64,000 bases of DNA, taken from the NCBI RefSeq assembly GCF_024586455.1, contig NW_026089623.1:4089367-4153366 (forward strand). The letters are read 5' to 3'. Below the pieces are notes generated by a model that saw only the letters and a list, made by a program, of their open reading frames with translations, ran no database searches and had not been told where the DNA came from. Source of the stretch: Bactrocera neohumeralis (Eukaryota > Arthropoda > Insecta > Diptera > Tephritidae). Positions 1-12,250 of this stretch are shown here, piece after piece (within the stretch, counting starts at the first letter, position 1; each line of letters starts with the position of its first letter). The position numbers and the translations under genes were made by a program.

Positions 1-701
1 CTAGTGGTAAGAATTATGGATATCGGCACACAGTTCTCCAAAGCACTAATTTTTTCATGCTCTAAATTGCAACATTCAATGACTTTAACAAAAAATGAGT
101 TTTGACGAAATATTTATATCACGAGGTATGTGTCTGGTCCCTCACTGAACTGCTATTTTTCAAAATCGGTGATTTTGCGAAATTTTCATGGATCACTTGA
201 CGTGGTTTGACCCATATATAATTATAGAAAATAAACCTTTACTATGAGAAGTACACGCTGCGATTAACTTGGCCAAAATTTAGGAAACTTTTATTAAACT
301 TCGTGCACGTGTTTACTGCCACTTGGCATTTTAGGTAAACAAAACCGGATCATTACCTAATGTGTTACTGGATATACTATATAAGATATTTAAATGACAT
401 TAAAGCGTTCCATGTGTTTCATGGTTCTCAAGTTGAATTGAATTACAGTTCTGAAAATATAGCTCTGAAAAATGCTCGAAACAGTGCTGTCAAGATTTCT
501 CCCGAAGTACTCAATCGACCTTATAAAATTTTACACAGGTCTTCGAGATATAATTTACAAGATTTTTTTGTACAATTACAACTATTAAAAATACACAAAA
601 AGGTAGAGAAATTACCACAGATTTTTTTTTTTTTTTTTTTTGTAAAACCATCTTTTACTATTTTTGTCTTTCCTTCGTCTAATACTTAACACTCATTTCT
701 T
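1..701. other. Intergenic DNA, no gene seen
   Basis: AT-rich DNA without a recognisable coding region. The 109-codon frame at 360-689 has no family resemblance and ends in a poly-T tract (about 620-641), so I read it as chance. Confidence 0.6.
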
Positions 702-1716
702 TTTATACTCTCGCAACAAAGTTGCAAACGAAAGTATTATAGTTTTGTTCACATAACGGTTATTTGTAAGTCCTAAAACTAAAAGAGTCAGATATAGGGT
801 TATATATACCAAAGTGATCAGGGTGACGAGTATAGTTGAAATCCGGATGTCTGTCTGTCCGTCCGTCCGTCCGTCCGTGCAAGCTGTAACTTCAGTAAAA
901 ATTGAGATATCATGATGAAACTTGGTACACGTATTTTTTTGGCTACATAAGAAGGTTAAGTTCGAAGATGGGCAAAATCGGCAAACTGCCACGCCCACAA
1001 AATGGCGAAAACCGAAAGCCTATAAAGTGTCATAACTAAACTATAAATAAAGATATTAAAGTGAAATTTGGCACAAAGGATCGCATTAGGGAGGGGCATA
1101 TTTGGACGTAACTTTTTTGGAAAAGTGGGCGTGGCCCGCCCGCCCTCTACTAAGTCTTTTGTACATATCTCGGAAACTACTATAGCTATGTCAACCAAAC
1201 TCTATAGAGTCGCATTTACATATACAGTTCAAAAATGGAAGAAATCGGATAATAACCACGCCCACCTCCCATACAAAGGTTATGTTGAAAATCACTAAAA
1301 GTGCGTTAACCGACTAACAGAAAACGCCAGAAACACTAAATTTTACGAAAGAAATGGCAGAAGGAAGCTACACCCAGGCTTTTTTTAAAAATTGAAAATG
1401 GGCGTGGCGTCTCCCACTTATGGACCAAAAACCATATCTCAGGAATTACTACACCGATTTCAATGAAATTCGGTATATAATATTTTCTTAACACCCTGAT
1501 GACATGTACGAAATATGGGTGAAATCGGTTCACAACCACGCCTTCTACCAATATAACGCTATTTTGAATTCCATCTGATGCCTTCTCTGTATAATATATA
1601 CATTAGGAACCAATGATGATAGCGGAACAAAATTTTACACAAATACGGTATTTGAAAAATATGTAAATGACGGATAATGAAATCTCGATTATCACTTTAT
1701 CATGCGAGAGTATAAA
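702..1716. mobile_element. Dispersed non-autonomous repeat with (GTCY)n core (mini-me/DINE-like)
   Basis: The block opens with TTTATACTCTCGCA (702-715) and closes with its exact reverse complement (1703-1716), giving 14-bp inverted ends about 1.0 kb apart. An internal GTCT/GTCC microsatellite lies at about 849-879. Related pieces recur at 10262-10352 (about 90 bp nearly identical), at 55772-55860 (opposite orientation) and more weakly near 19090-19400. The (GTCY)n tract is a known hallmark of dipteran mini-me/DINE-1 elements, but those are usually described without inverted ends, so the family assignment is inference. Short reading frames inside it have no homology. Confidence 0.7.
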
Positions 1717-3424
1717 CTATTCGGTGTATTCGGGTCTTAGCCCTTCCTTACTTGTTTTTATTCTAATGGTATTGAAAGAAGTTATGCTGTCAACGCGGAG
1801 GCACCTTTTTTTCGAGGATCGGACTGTCTGACGTCGTAATGGTCGAGTGTAGAATATTTTCTTTTGAAAATTTTACTAAAGCCTTGTAAAATATGTGTCT
1901 GGAAAAATAAAAAGTTTGAATAAAATATTTAATCTTTTATATGAAGAACAGAATTATTGACAACAACCCCGTTTTTTCAGGAGGAAATCCTTTTTCTGAT
2001 GAATATAATTATTTGGGTTAGTATGGTCAAGTTTAATATAAATATTTAGGTACAATACAAGTTGTGGTAAAGAAGCTGAAATATATAAACTACATGCTTC
2101 ACCGAACCCTATGATAATTTTCTTGCAATGAGGCATATTAAAATAGTACAAACCTGTGCTGTCATAAAATATTAAATATAAAATACATTTCGCTGATATT
2201 TGAATTTCTGCAATGAGGTGTTCTTGTGCTCTTGCATATTTTGGTATAGGATTTTTGCGTTTCGTTCAATCTTGGAAGAACAACAGAATTCCCTATGGTT
2301 AGTAGGATTACCACCACTGCATATTCAAACAAATTGTAGCGTACGAAAGATTTGAGTGAGAATTTTTCAAGCGGTGATTTCAAGGTAAGTTGCCTTAATT
2401 CCTGCATTAAGACTGGAAAGACCAGTGATTTACACTGTCAATAATAATATCCGAATTTGATAGAGGCATAGAGACTGCTGTTCTACGGCTTAATCATCAC
2501 TGGTCAATGTTGTATATTTGCATCTTATGATGTATTAAAGATTGTTTCTTCTGGTTCATTTTATAACAAAGTTGGTAGTGGACAATTTCTTCATCTTGAC
2601 TTAAGACTTTTTGTTTGGTTAGAAAACATCATCCGTTGAAACTTTAACATTTTGTTTGGTTATCTTAACATAGGTAACCCATGTTAATTATTTGTTTTGT
2701 TACCAAACAAATATTTAGGTTAAAAAATGTTACGGAAACTAAACGAAAGATTCTATGTCAACATTGCAATGTAATTGTTGACGTTTCTTAACATGAAAAC
2801 CACTGTATATAGCAAGTCTGTGTTAAGTATTATGTTAAATAATGTAGTCTTCTTTTTCTAATAAGAATTGTACACAAACTAACATGGATTTTTTTATATA
2901 ATATAGATGCATTAAAAATTAGAAAATAACTCTTAATTATTTTTTATTTATTGAGATATTTGCTCAAGCTAGACTCTAATACCACCACTTTAGTTCTTAA
3001 ATTATAAAATTTAATTAATTTAAAAAATTATTGTATAATTAGCATACATGTATATACAAAATTAGCGAGTATTAAGAATTGGTAAAACTATAATCGTATA
3101 TATAAAATTAAGTTGGGGTTTTATCTGTTCGCTATAGCTGACTAAACCGTTGCATGAAATGAAAAATAGTCTGAACCACTTTGAAGATAATCCAATGAGG
3201 ATGGTTTTTAAAAAAGACATTAGAATATGTTCATTTTAAACCGACTTTCGAGCGTAAGTTCAAAAAAAAATATTTATAACAGAGAATGTTAAATTTAGAC
3301 AAAGAATTGTATTTAACATTTAGCTAAGTAGCAACACACTGAAAAGGGCGATTTATAGCGTGAATAACAACCATTATTCATAAATCTTGAACATCTTTCA
3401 ATATGTTCTATCTGCGAAAATAGG
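1717..3424. other. Non-coding stretch, possibly inner Helitron sequence
   Basis: No coding homology was recognised. The right part may be degraded 5' sequence of the Helitron whose helicase becomes readable near 3425; I could not find its 5' TC end. Confidence 0.4.
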
Positions 3425-3898
3425 CCTCTTGGTTAACTATTGCAAGACGCCTCGTTGATTATGTGGGATGAAGGCACCATGAACCATAAAGCACATATAC
3501 ATAGAGGCCTTGGACAAAATATTAAAAGACTGCTCTCACGGGCGGGATAACCATTGTATTTGCTGGAGATTTCCGACAAACTCTTCCTGTCATTAACAGA
3601 GGTATGCGAGCAGATATCATCAAAGCATTATTAATATCGTTGCCCTTATGGACTTCGACTGAAAATACAAAATTACGGACGAATATGAGAGCTCATCTTC
3701 ATGGAATCATTGATGGTGATTTTCCATAGCAACTGCTTAAACTTGAGGAAAGAATTTTTCCCACTCCAAATTTAAGGAGTAATTGTAAAATTCCTCTGGA
3801 TGAGCCTCTAGGCCAAATAGTCCATAGTTTGGAAATTTTAATAGATGCAGTATACCCTGACATCGAGAATTTGCACGAAAAGGAATTTCATTGGTTGT

Positions 3899-6607
3899 TG
3901 AACAATTCAATTGATACTAATTTTGCGAACAATATTATATTGGGCGATATAAATGGGTGGCATCCACTATGGGGCTCTCACAATACCAACTCCTGAGGAA
4001 TAATGTTTGAAAATTTTATACTACAAAATAATCTGTGTATTCTTAACAACGGCAAATATACTCACTATTCCACTCATCATACTTTAACTGCGATTGACAT
4101 CTCAGCATGTAGCCCCAATTTATCGAATGAGATAAATTGGGATACGGTGGACGATATGTCCGGTAGTGATCATAGTCCAATAATACTCAGTTATAGGGAA
4201 AATTATGCGAGACCTATCCATAACCCTAGATATGAAACAGCAAACGCAAACTGGCTTCTTTTTTCTAAGAGATTAGAACTAGAAGTAAACCGATACCCGT
4301 ATACTGATAACGTTAATAAAGAGGCGGCTAACATAACGAAAGCTATTAGGCGAGCAGCCAATGTAAGTATTCCGCAATCTAAACCATACAGGAAGAGACA
4401 TAATACCTGTTGGTGGACAAAAGAGCTGCAAGAACTTAGAAACGAAAAAATGAAATACTGGCATGCTCTAAAAAACAACTTAACCTTACAGAATTTGCTC
4501 AATTATAAGAAATGTAATGCTCTTTTTCGCAAAAAAGTAAAAGAGACAAAAACTTGCTCTTTTGAACAATTTACGGCTCATATCAACCCAAACACTCCAA
4601 CACAAAAGGTTTGGCGAACAGTAAGAGCTTTTAAGGACAATCCCACCTCTTGTTACATTCACTCACTTAAATCTTCTACTGGAATTATAACAGATGTACT
4701 CCAAATTGCAGAAATATTTGCCACTTATTTTGCATCGGCTTCTGCAGATGTACAATTTTCAAGTGAATACATTTCTGAAAAAATCGTGTCCTCAAATCGG
4801 TATACAAGGTGAATAAAATTTCGAAGTCTGCTCGTAGTCTTGAAGAAGAAATTACACTGTTTGAACTGGAAAATAATCTTAAAAATATTAAAGAGAATTG
4901 TCCTGGCCCGGACAAAATCACATATGCAATGATTAAAAATGCACCTCTGGTTCTAAAAATTCGTTTAATTAATTTATATAATTTAATCTTCAAAACTGGT
5001 GTGTTTCCCCACTCTTGGAAAAAATCAAATGTAATTTGTATTCCAAAGAATATGAATGAGAAAGATGACTACAAAAATTACCGTCCTATCTCGCTTTTAT
5101 CATGTCTAAGCAAACTGTTGGAAAAAATAATATCAAAACGTATACAATTTTTTTTTGTTTCAAAACAATCTAATAAGTAGAAAGCAAACTGCTTTTAAAC
5201 CTAGGTCAGGCACGTTAGAGGCAATAATTTACCTAGACCACTTTCTAGCTAGTAATTTATCAACTCGAAATCACTGCTCTGTCATAAGTGTTGATTTTAC
5301 AAAAGCCTTTGATCGTATAGGTGTCCACTCTATACTCAATCAACTTGATCAGTGGAAAGTTGGTCCAAAAATCTATAACTATACAAAAGCCTTTTTATCA
5401 AACAGAACTTTTATGGTCAACGTAAACGGATATAAATCAAATTTAAAGAAATTAGAAAATGGAGTACCACAGGGTTCTCCCCTATCGGTGACGTTATTTC
5501 TAATTGCATTTGAAAAAATTAATGCTTTAATGGGAAAAGTTAATAACATATCACACTATTTATACGCGGATGACCTCTATTTTGTTTCGAAGATTAATGA
5601 TGTAAATACTTACATTCATGATTTGGAAAAGTTGTCTACTTTATTTACAAATTGGTCCTTAACATCGGGTGCTTCTGTTAATTTTGAAAAGTGTAAGCTC
5701 CTACATATGTATATGCAAGAAGCGGAACTGCAATCTTCCAGATCCAGTATTTCAAAATCATTTAATAGAAAATGTGCGCTATCTTAAAATCCTTGGAATA
5801 ACCTTTGATCAAAAACTGACTTGGAAATACCAAATTGAAGACTTATGTCAAGACCTCTCAAAACGTATAAATCTACTCAAAATCATATGCAGCATGAAAA
5901 GTGGTGCACATACAAAGTCTCTATTAAATATTATGAAAGCTTTGATATTGGGGAAAATCTACTATGGCCTTATTATATATGTCAGTTCAGTCCTCCCTGG
6001 AAATCTGCAGAATTTCTTTTCATCTCCAGTGGTTTTACCAAAAATAGCACGTCTCTCATCTATAAACGCTTTAAAATCTGCAAATATTAGTGATATTCTC
6101 ACACGTAGGGTTAAGGAGACTCTCATACGAGGCAAAAATATAAAAATTTTATATACGCCAGCGCATGTAAACATTACGGGTAATGAAAATGCCGATCAAT
6201 TAGCAAAAGACGCACACTCTCATCCTACTTTTTTATTAAATAACTACACTGAAAAAGATATTAAAAGGTGCCTCGCAAACTTCATCAAAAAACAACGTGT
6301 CTCTAATTATGAAAACAAAATTAATGCTCATTATAAAACTATGCACCAGTTATCTCAACAGCATGGCAGTAAATCGAATTTTAAAACAAAACACCAGCAA
6401 CTTGTTTTGATGAGACTTAAACTCGGCCACACAAAATTAACGCACGGATATTTACTTTCAAAAGATTCACCACCACTTTGCATGAACTGCAATGATACCC
6501 TGACCATGCAACATCTAATAAACTGCTACAATGACACATCGCAAAATGTTGATTTGCATACCGCTATTATTAAAATTAATTTAAAATTGAAATGTTTATA
6601 TAAGTAA
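3899..6607 (+). pseudogene. I-clade ORF2 relic (endonuclease, RT, partial RNase H)
   Basis: Visible motifs in order: the endonuclease core ILGDINGWHPLWGS with a stop just after, SGSDHSP near 4160, an RT entry region around 4809-5150 (NYRPISLLS), DFTKAFDR, GVPQGSPLS and LYADDLYF near 5560. These lie in several frames because of frameshifts near 4810, 5160 and 5770. The RNase H domain has lost its first half: only the TPAHVNITGNENAD motif near 6160 remains, followed by the terminal Cys/His motif CMNCNDTLTMQHLINC near 6480. In life ORF2 nicks target DNA and primes reverse transcription. This copy cannot do so. Confidence 0.85.
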
Positions 6608-6714
6608 ATTAATATGTACTAAATGGGAAGAAGGCCTAAGCAGCCAGTTCCTTTTTTTTCTAGTATGTTTGTAAATTGATTTACAAGTCATATTATAATA
6701 AATAAATAAATAAA
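3899..6714 (+). mobile_element. 5'-truncated I-clade non-LTR retrotransposon copy
   Basis: A truncated second-ORF remnant begins inside the endonuclease domain near 3899 and runs through reverse transcriptase and a shortened RNase H to about 6607. A 3' UTR follows, ending in a TAAA-repeat tail (about 6695-6714). Helitron helicase sequence stops and resumes exactly at these edges, so this is an insertion into the Helitron. A few helicase codons seem to be missing at the junction and I could not define a target-site duplication. It is related to the intact element at 49770-55202 (same domain order and similar motifs) but too diverged to be the same subfamily. Confidence 0.88.
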
Positions 6715-7501
6715 CAGTGTCAACCAGGAATGATAGTGTCAACGGAATAAACGATTTAATTATTCAAAAAGTTCCCAGAGAAATACAAATCGATTGAAAC
6801 CATGACTAATATCGAAGACGCAATCCATTATCAACAGGTGTTTTTAAATTCATTAATCCCTTCTGGACTGCCACCATATGAATTGCCTTTAATAATTGGA
6901 ATTCAATTATACTTTTGAGGAATTTAAGTCCTCCAAGTAAGTGCAACGGACGAGGCTGCTTATTAAGGAATTGAAGGACAATTTAATTGTAACAACCATT
7001 ATCACCGGCCCAGCAGCTGGTCAACTACCTCATATAGCGAGGATCCTGATGATCCCAAGTAATGTGTCAAACCCATTTAAACGGCTTAATTTCCCGTGAA
7101 AACATCTTTCGCTCTAACTACAAACAAGCCCAAGGCCAAGCTTTTGAATCAATATGGACTGACCTACGGAAAGGATGCTTTACTCATGTTCAATTGTATG
7201 TTGGTCTATCCCAGGTCGGAGGTCCTGAAAATCAATTTATATTACTGCCGCAAAATAAATTAACATCAAATATCGTATACAGGGAACCTCTGACTAAATA
7301 AATTATTTTTCAGGAGTAGAGAAAGTAAAATATTTAATAAAAGTCTTTTTACCAAAATAAAAAAAAATTATAATAATACAAAAAATATCCTTTCATGTTC
7401 GAATTTCCTACATTTAACTAATTCTTAATGACCCCAAGTAAAACCGAGAAAGTATGTGTGGGAGAGTGTATACAAAATTTTATCTTTTGAAGTGAAAGTG
7501 A

Positions 7502-7531
7502 AGCCCGTGTGAAGCCGGGCGGGCTGCTAGT
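7502..7531 (+). other. Helitron 3' terminal hairpin and CTAG end
   Basis: AGCCCG (7502-7507) pairs with CGGGCT (7520-7525), leaving a 12-nt loop. One base later comes CTAG (7527-7530) and then T (7531). A short 3' hairpin just before CTRR followed by host T is the defining Helitron 3' terminus. An alternative pairing of GCCCG with 7516-7520 is possible. Confidence 0.9.
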
Positions 7532-8379
7532 TATAAAAGGTTTAACAATTAATACTAATCTACTCCAATAAAGGCGACATATAAATCATATATAAGCTTC
7601 TGTAAAAATTATTGTAAGTCATATAATTTAGTTTGTAATATACAATATATATGTATATATAATATTTAAAACTAACCGTCAATAACTATAATACTAAAAA
7701 TTAAACCATAATATATGCAAACGTATGAAAAGAGCGCTGAAACGAGAGGGTAACTATAGTTTTCCAAAAGAGAAGATTTTCGCAAAAGCAATGAGATAAA
7801 GCAAATTAGATAATCACACCAATGTGTATACTTATGTAAGGGATAACAAATGCATTAATGTCTAATCGGTAACCAGTTCACTAACTTTTATCCGACTTTT
7901 AGGGAAATTTTTGGTTTTTTGTTTTTATCTCTTACAAAAAATAGTTTACATTACACTTGGGATGCAGTATTTTTTTTCCACACATAAAGTATTTTTTTAT
8001 TTGAACGATTTAATTCATCCCTTATTTTGACAAAATATCGAAATAACCCAAATTTCAATCGAAATACTCACGTCAAATATAAATATAATTTTTATTTTCA
8101 TTCTGATGGTATACAAAATATATATAGTACATTACTATTGTAATTTTTGTGCAAAAAAGAACCCCACTAATTAGCTCAAAGCTACTTTATCATTTCATCT
8201 ACCTACCATTTTGTATTAGGCCCTTTTTTTGCCAAAAGAAGTAGAGGCAATTTCGTTAATTTTTAAATTAAATTGGAAATTTTATTTAACAATCCAGTGA
8301 CCGAACTCAAGAGCTTGTTACAAGGCCCAGGCCCACCTGGAATTTTCAGAGTGCAGCACTTTTGTGAAAGCATTTGCAT
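7532..8379. other. Non-coding stretch
   Basis: AT-rich DNA, nothing recognised. Confidence 0.5.
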
Positions 8380-8556
8380 TGTTCTGGTTTTAGCGATGCC
8401 ACGAAGAAAAACCGAGGAAACCAAACAATCTTGAATTGATGGTTTGAAAAAATTGCTCAACTAAGAGTTAATTGCCTAAGGCTTCGGCGTAGGCAACAAC
8501 GGGCTAGAGGAAGATGCGACTTTCATGAACTTGTCAATTTGATAAAAAATTGGCGA
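8380..8556 (+). pseudogene. Fragment of R1-type retrotransposon linker region
   Basis: The + strand reads PRRKTEETKQS, then after a stop IAQLRVNCLRLRRRQQRARG. This resembles the basic linker (usually YWW..EI..LR..C...RR..QR.R) between endonuclease and reverse transcriptase of R1-clade non-LTR elements. The fragment ends where the mariner element starts (8560), and no continuation was found beyond that element. Small and degraded, so the assignment is tentative. Confidence 0.5.
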
Positions 8557-8559
8557 ATA

Positions 8560-9423
8560 CAAAGTGCGATCCAAAGTAAACAGGACTTTTTGGATCTAGT
8601 GCCCCCTGGTGGCGCCATCTATATGTCGACTGGTGCATTGACATGACATTTCATTGAGTGGAAGTGAAGTTATTGCGTTTTAATTGTCAGTATGTTTGTG
8701 TTATCGGTGCGAAAATGAGCTTCGAACAAAGAGCCAACTTTAAATTTTGATTTAAAATTGGTAAAACTTTTGCCGAAACGTTTCAATTGATGAAACAAGT
8801 TTATGGCGACGATTGCGTGTGGTTTCAACGTTTTCAAAGTGGTCGTAAGGGTCATAAATGACGATCAACACGTGGGCCAATCAAATTCCGTGATCACCGG
8901 AAATTCCATCGAAACTGTGCGTGAATTCATCAAAATTCAGCCGAAATCATCAATGAAATTCATGGAAATGGAATTGAACATCTCCAAAATATCGATTTAT
9001 CGCATTTTGACCGAATATTTGGGCTTACGAACGGTTTGTTCCGCACAAATTGAATGACGACCAAAAATTGCTCAGAATCCAACATTCGATTCGACGTTGT
9101 GACCGATTATTTGACCAAAAATCACATTTTAACCATTAACCACTCCCAGTATTCACCTGATATGGCACCGTGCAACTTCTTCCTTTCCGAAAAAATGCAT
9201 TTGCCCATGAAAGGAAAGCGTTATGCAGACGTAGGCTTCAAAAGGCTTGCATCGGCATACTGGCGGCCATACCGGCCAACGAGCTAAAACACTCGCTCGA
9301 CATGCTTTTGGACCGTGCAATTGAAGCAGAAGGAGACTATTTTGAATAAAATAAATTGATTTTGCCGAAAAAACTATTTGTTCCGTTTTTTTTTAAGTCC
9401 TGTTTACTTTGGAACGCACTTCG
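8560..9423 (+). mobile_element. Internally deleted mariner-like element with intact ends
   Basis: Inverted terminal repeats of about 29 bp (8560-8588 and 9395-9423) share AAAGTAAACAGGACTT and differ at two positions. TA dinucleotides flank both ends (8558-8559, 9424-9425), the mariner/Tc1 target duplication. The transposase start MSFEQRANFKF lies near 8715 with a stop soon after. The reading then continues over VWFQRF, IKIQPKSS and KISIYRIL to 9057, and a C-terminal part follows with YSPDMAPCNFFL near 9150. At about 0.86 kb it has lost the centre of the gene, including the first two catalytic Asp residues. In the last motif the expected Asp (APxD) reads Asn. It is a dead copy. Confidence 0.92.
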
Positions 9424-9521
9424 TAGTAACCGAAAAAAGTTTTATCGGTTTTAATGCCATAAACTTAAAATGGGAGCCGAGAACGCTACGTTTAGTTATG
9501 AGCGAAATCATAGGCTCCAGC

Positions 9522-10260
9522 CAGGGGCGTCGCGAGGATCCAGATCATGGGGGGGTGAGTCGCTTTGAAATGCCGACTCATTTCAAGAATTTGCCGATTT
9601 AATGTATATGTTTATAAATATATATAAAATAAAGATATCTTCATTTCTGATAAGGTATTACTGAGAAGTTTGAGAACATAATAGCATAATTCATTATTTT
9701 ATTCTCAAATAAGTATTGTACATATTAGTATAATCATCATTTAATATGTTTCTCTTAACATAAAATACATATATTGTTCAGCGACGTGTTACGCGGGAAA
9801 AAACAAGATTTTCTTAAGAAATTGAATTTAAAAAAATATAAATTTCTGAGTTATATTTTCACTCTACGATGTTTCAACATTGACCATTTTCCAACAACAT
9901 CGCGCAGATCGATTTCGTCTACTTTATCCTTTGAAGAAGAAAGCAGCATCAAAGAATTCAAACGTTCACCCCCATTGTTGTACGCAACTCGTTGAAAACA
10001 AATTTCTATTTACTAAAAGAACGTTCACATGAAGCTGACGTGACAGGAGCAGTCATTATGTAATGAACAATTTTGTACGCAGAAGGAATGACCTTTCTCA
10101 ATTTGTACGCTACTATAGAAATGTCATCGAAAGATTTACACTCTTTACATGAATCAAAAAGAATTTGTGTTTCAGCAAAAAAACAATCTAGATCTTCACT
10201 GAAGAACTTAGGTTCCAATTGCACAACAAATTGTATAGATTCTATTGTAATATTACTTCT
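9522..10260 (-). mobile_element. hAT transposon 3' end (dimerisation domain remnant)
   Basis: The left edge reads CAGGGGCGTCGCGAGGATCC (9522-9541), a typical hAT terminus. On the minus strand the C-terminal dimerisation domain is readable as TAPVTSASCERSFSK (near 10006-10050). After a frameshift it continues as RLNSLMLLSSSKDKVDEID (near 9920-9970). The combination of a CAGGGGCG end and this domain suggests the Tip100/ZMYM-like branch, which is inference. The piece is cut off on the right by the repeat at 10262 and the assembly gap, so the rest of the transposase is absent. Confidence 0.82.
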
Positions 10261-10261
10261 T

Positions 10262-10352
10262 TTTTTGGCTACATAAGAAGGTTAAGTTCGAAGATGGGCA
10301 AAATCGGTAAACTGCCACGCCCACAAAATGGCGAAAACCGAAAGCCTATAAA
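10262..10352 (+). repeat. Second copy of the (GTCY)n dispersed repeat, cut by the gap
   Basis: About 90 bases nearly identical to 938-1025 (one substitution noticed), ending directly at the run of N. It is probably an insertion into the hAT remnant, or a repeat that made the assembler break here. Confidence 0.85.
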
Positions 10353-10452
10353 NNNNNNNNNNNNNNNNNNNNNNNNNNNNNNNNNNNNNNNNNNNNNNNN
10401 NNNNNNNNNNNNNNNNNNNNNNNNNNNNNNNNNNNNNNNNNNNNNNNNNNNN
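10353..10452. other. Assembly gap of exactly 100 N
   Basis: A run of 100 N. The round number suggests a fixed-size scaffold gap, so the true distance between the flanking sequences is unknown. Confidence 0.99.
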
Positions 10453-12250
10453 AGGGACTCCACGCACCTTTCTTTCAGAACGGTTAGCGGAGTGGATTCA
10501 TTGAAAGTTGTTGTTAAGACTTTTTCTAACTTCTCTACCTCTGAATCTAGTTCATGAGGATTACTGATACTCTTATTGCCTCCTTTTCCAATGCATTTTG
10601 TTGCTATTCTAGTAAATTTTTCCCATGCTGTCCTTCTAAGGTTCCGATATTTGAGAAGAGTACTGTATTTCTCGCGAATGCAGAAGAGTATCCAGGAGTG
10701 ATCCGACATGGAAAGCTCATCAGATACCCTCCAGTCATCCACAACGAGATTGTCTGTGTCTTTTGATAGCGTGAGGTCCAGCTCTTCCTCTTACCTCGGA
10801 AATCTATCAGAGCTTGGGAAAATAAAATTTTGCTTATCGTCGTTGTTGCATATACTTAAATTGCTATTCAAAATATACAGTAAGAGTGACTCATTTCTGG
10901 TGTTTATACTGGAGCTACCCCATACGGTGTGCCTTACGTTTGCATCACACCCTATTAGGACATTTTCCTTTCTGTTGTCCTCTAGAAGTCGTATAAGTGG
11001 TGCCGGTGGTATGTCCTCATCGTGGGCCATGTAGGCTGAGACCATGAAGAAATGGGTTTCCTTTTGTTCCACCCTTACCTACGTGATATCTGCTGTGCTG
11101 TAATTAGGACAAAGGATTGCATTTATACTTCTTCTGTTGATTGTTTAATAAATGTTGCAGTTGTTGCTGCTTAGCACTTTAATGGTGTCTTCATTAACCT
11201 AGGGCTCCTGTATTAGACTGATGTCGATGTCCCACTTCGAGTGCTGCAGGTTAATCTGTACACATCTTAGGTTATTGTACATCCCGGGTTTCCTCGATGT
11301 CCACATTCCTTAGCCGCTGGCTGGCATCATCGACCTCTTCCGCGTCATCTTCGCGATGGAAGTTTTTTTACCCTGGCCTTGCGAATGCCGAAGCTGATTT
11401 TGCAGTCAGTGTTCATAAGAGCCTCTATGGACTCATCGCCAATGACCACCAGAATTAGTCTACTTGCTTTAAGAGGTTTCTCCTCCTTAATCAGCTGCCA
11501 CTCATCTATACCAGGTATAGTTTTGTTCTGCAGCTTGATGCATCTCAGGAGTTTTTTGCCCGCCTCCTCTAGAGGGGGTAGCCAAATGTGAGCATGAGAT
11601 CTCTTTGGGATATCCTTGGCGGGTATAAGCCTCAATTGGAGGCCTACAAAGGCGATTGGCAACACTACCCGTCAGGAATTCCAAAGAGCCCTGGTCCGCG
11701 CATTTGATGACCTTGTAACCCCTAAAGGTTTCAGAGAAGTCAAACTCCGGGTGAGGTCCCGCAGTTGTATCTCTTGCTACATCGAAGAAGTGCCTTGCCG
11801 TTGTTTAGCTGCTATGTTCCCCTTCCTCCGCCTAGGTTTGTTGGTCAGAGTACCTTGTTGTTCTGTGATTGAGTGATTCCTTTTTGGAGATTGTCCAGGT
11901 TTTTGCTCATCAACTGGGATGCCGGCTGCCTGATCTTTTGCGAACTTACCCAGTATAAGGACTGCCTTCTGTTACCGGTTTTTCCTCAGCTTATTCTGGG
12001 TTGTGTTGCTTTTTTTGCCATTGTCAAGGCATTTGAAACCCCCGGCCTCTCCTGGGCATCGGAAGGGACTGTTCCCGAACAGCTTTTAATTACCTATTCA
12101 GCCATCGGCACGGATACCTCAAAACCTTGGTGTAGGGTGGTGTTGGTGCGGGTATCTTTATACTTCCACATTAGGAGAAGGGCGTTAAACCTAGGATTTA
12201 TTCATCCATATCACCATTGTGGGAATTATGAGTTGTCCCTCTTAGTTCGT
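10453..12250 (-). pseudogene. R1/LOA-like non-LTR retrotransposon, ORF1 and endonuclease part
   Basis: The minus strand carries a gag-like ORF1 (about 12200-11345). It contains DFSETFRGYKVIKCADQGS and, after a frameshift, HIWLPPLEEAGKK and DEWQLIKEEKPL, resembling the DUF4780-type domain of insect retroelements. An endonuclease follows: VQINLQHSKWD with LIQEP (about 11265-11205), VLIGCDANVRHTVWGSSS near 10945 and DELSMSDHSWI near 10715. The linker ISNPHELDSEVEKLEKVL follows until the gap at 10453. Reverse transcriptase would lie in or beyond the gap. Stops and frameshifts (for example near 11190 and 11640) mark it as broken. The clade is inferred from the endonuclease motifs. Confidence 0.82.

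Larger units (their letters stand above)
3425..7530 (+). mobile_element. Helitron with degraded helicase, interrupted by an I-clade retrotransposon
   Basis: Pif1-type helicase sequence of a Helitron is readable in two blocks. The left block (about 3430-3898) reads MWDEGTM, then AGDFRQTLPVI and LRTNMRAHL, with frameshifts and an in-frame stop. The right block (about 6720-7300) reads NDSVNGIND, then FLNSLIPSGLPP, KAQGQ-type and GQLYVGLS-type motifs seen in Helitron C-termini, again with frameshifts. Between them sits the I-clade insertion (3899-6714). The element ends at 7527-7530 with CTAG preceded by a hairpin, and a T follows. Helitrons transpose by a rolling-circle mechanism and end in CTRR before a host T. 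The 5' end and the Rep domain were not found, so this is a relic. Confidence 0.88.

Noticed and set aside
360..689. 109-codon open frame
   Set aside because: No recognisable domain, low complexity near its end with poly-T, no splice or start context.
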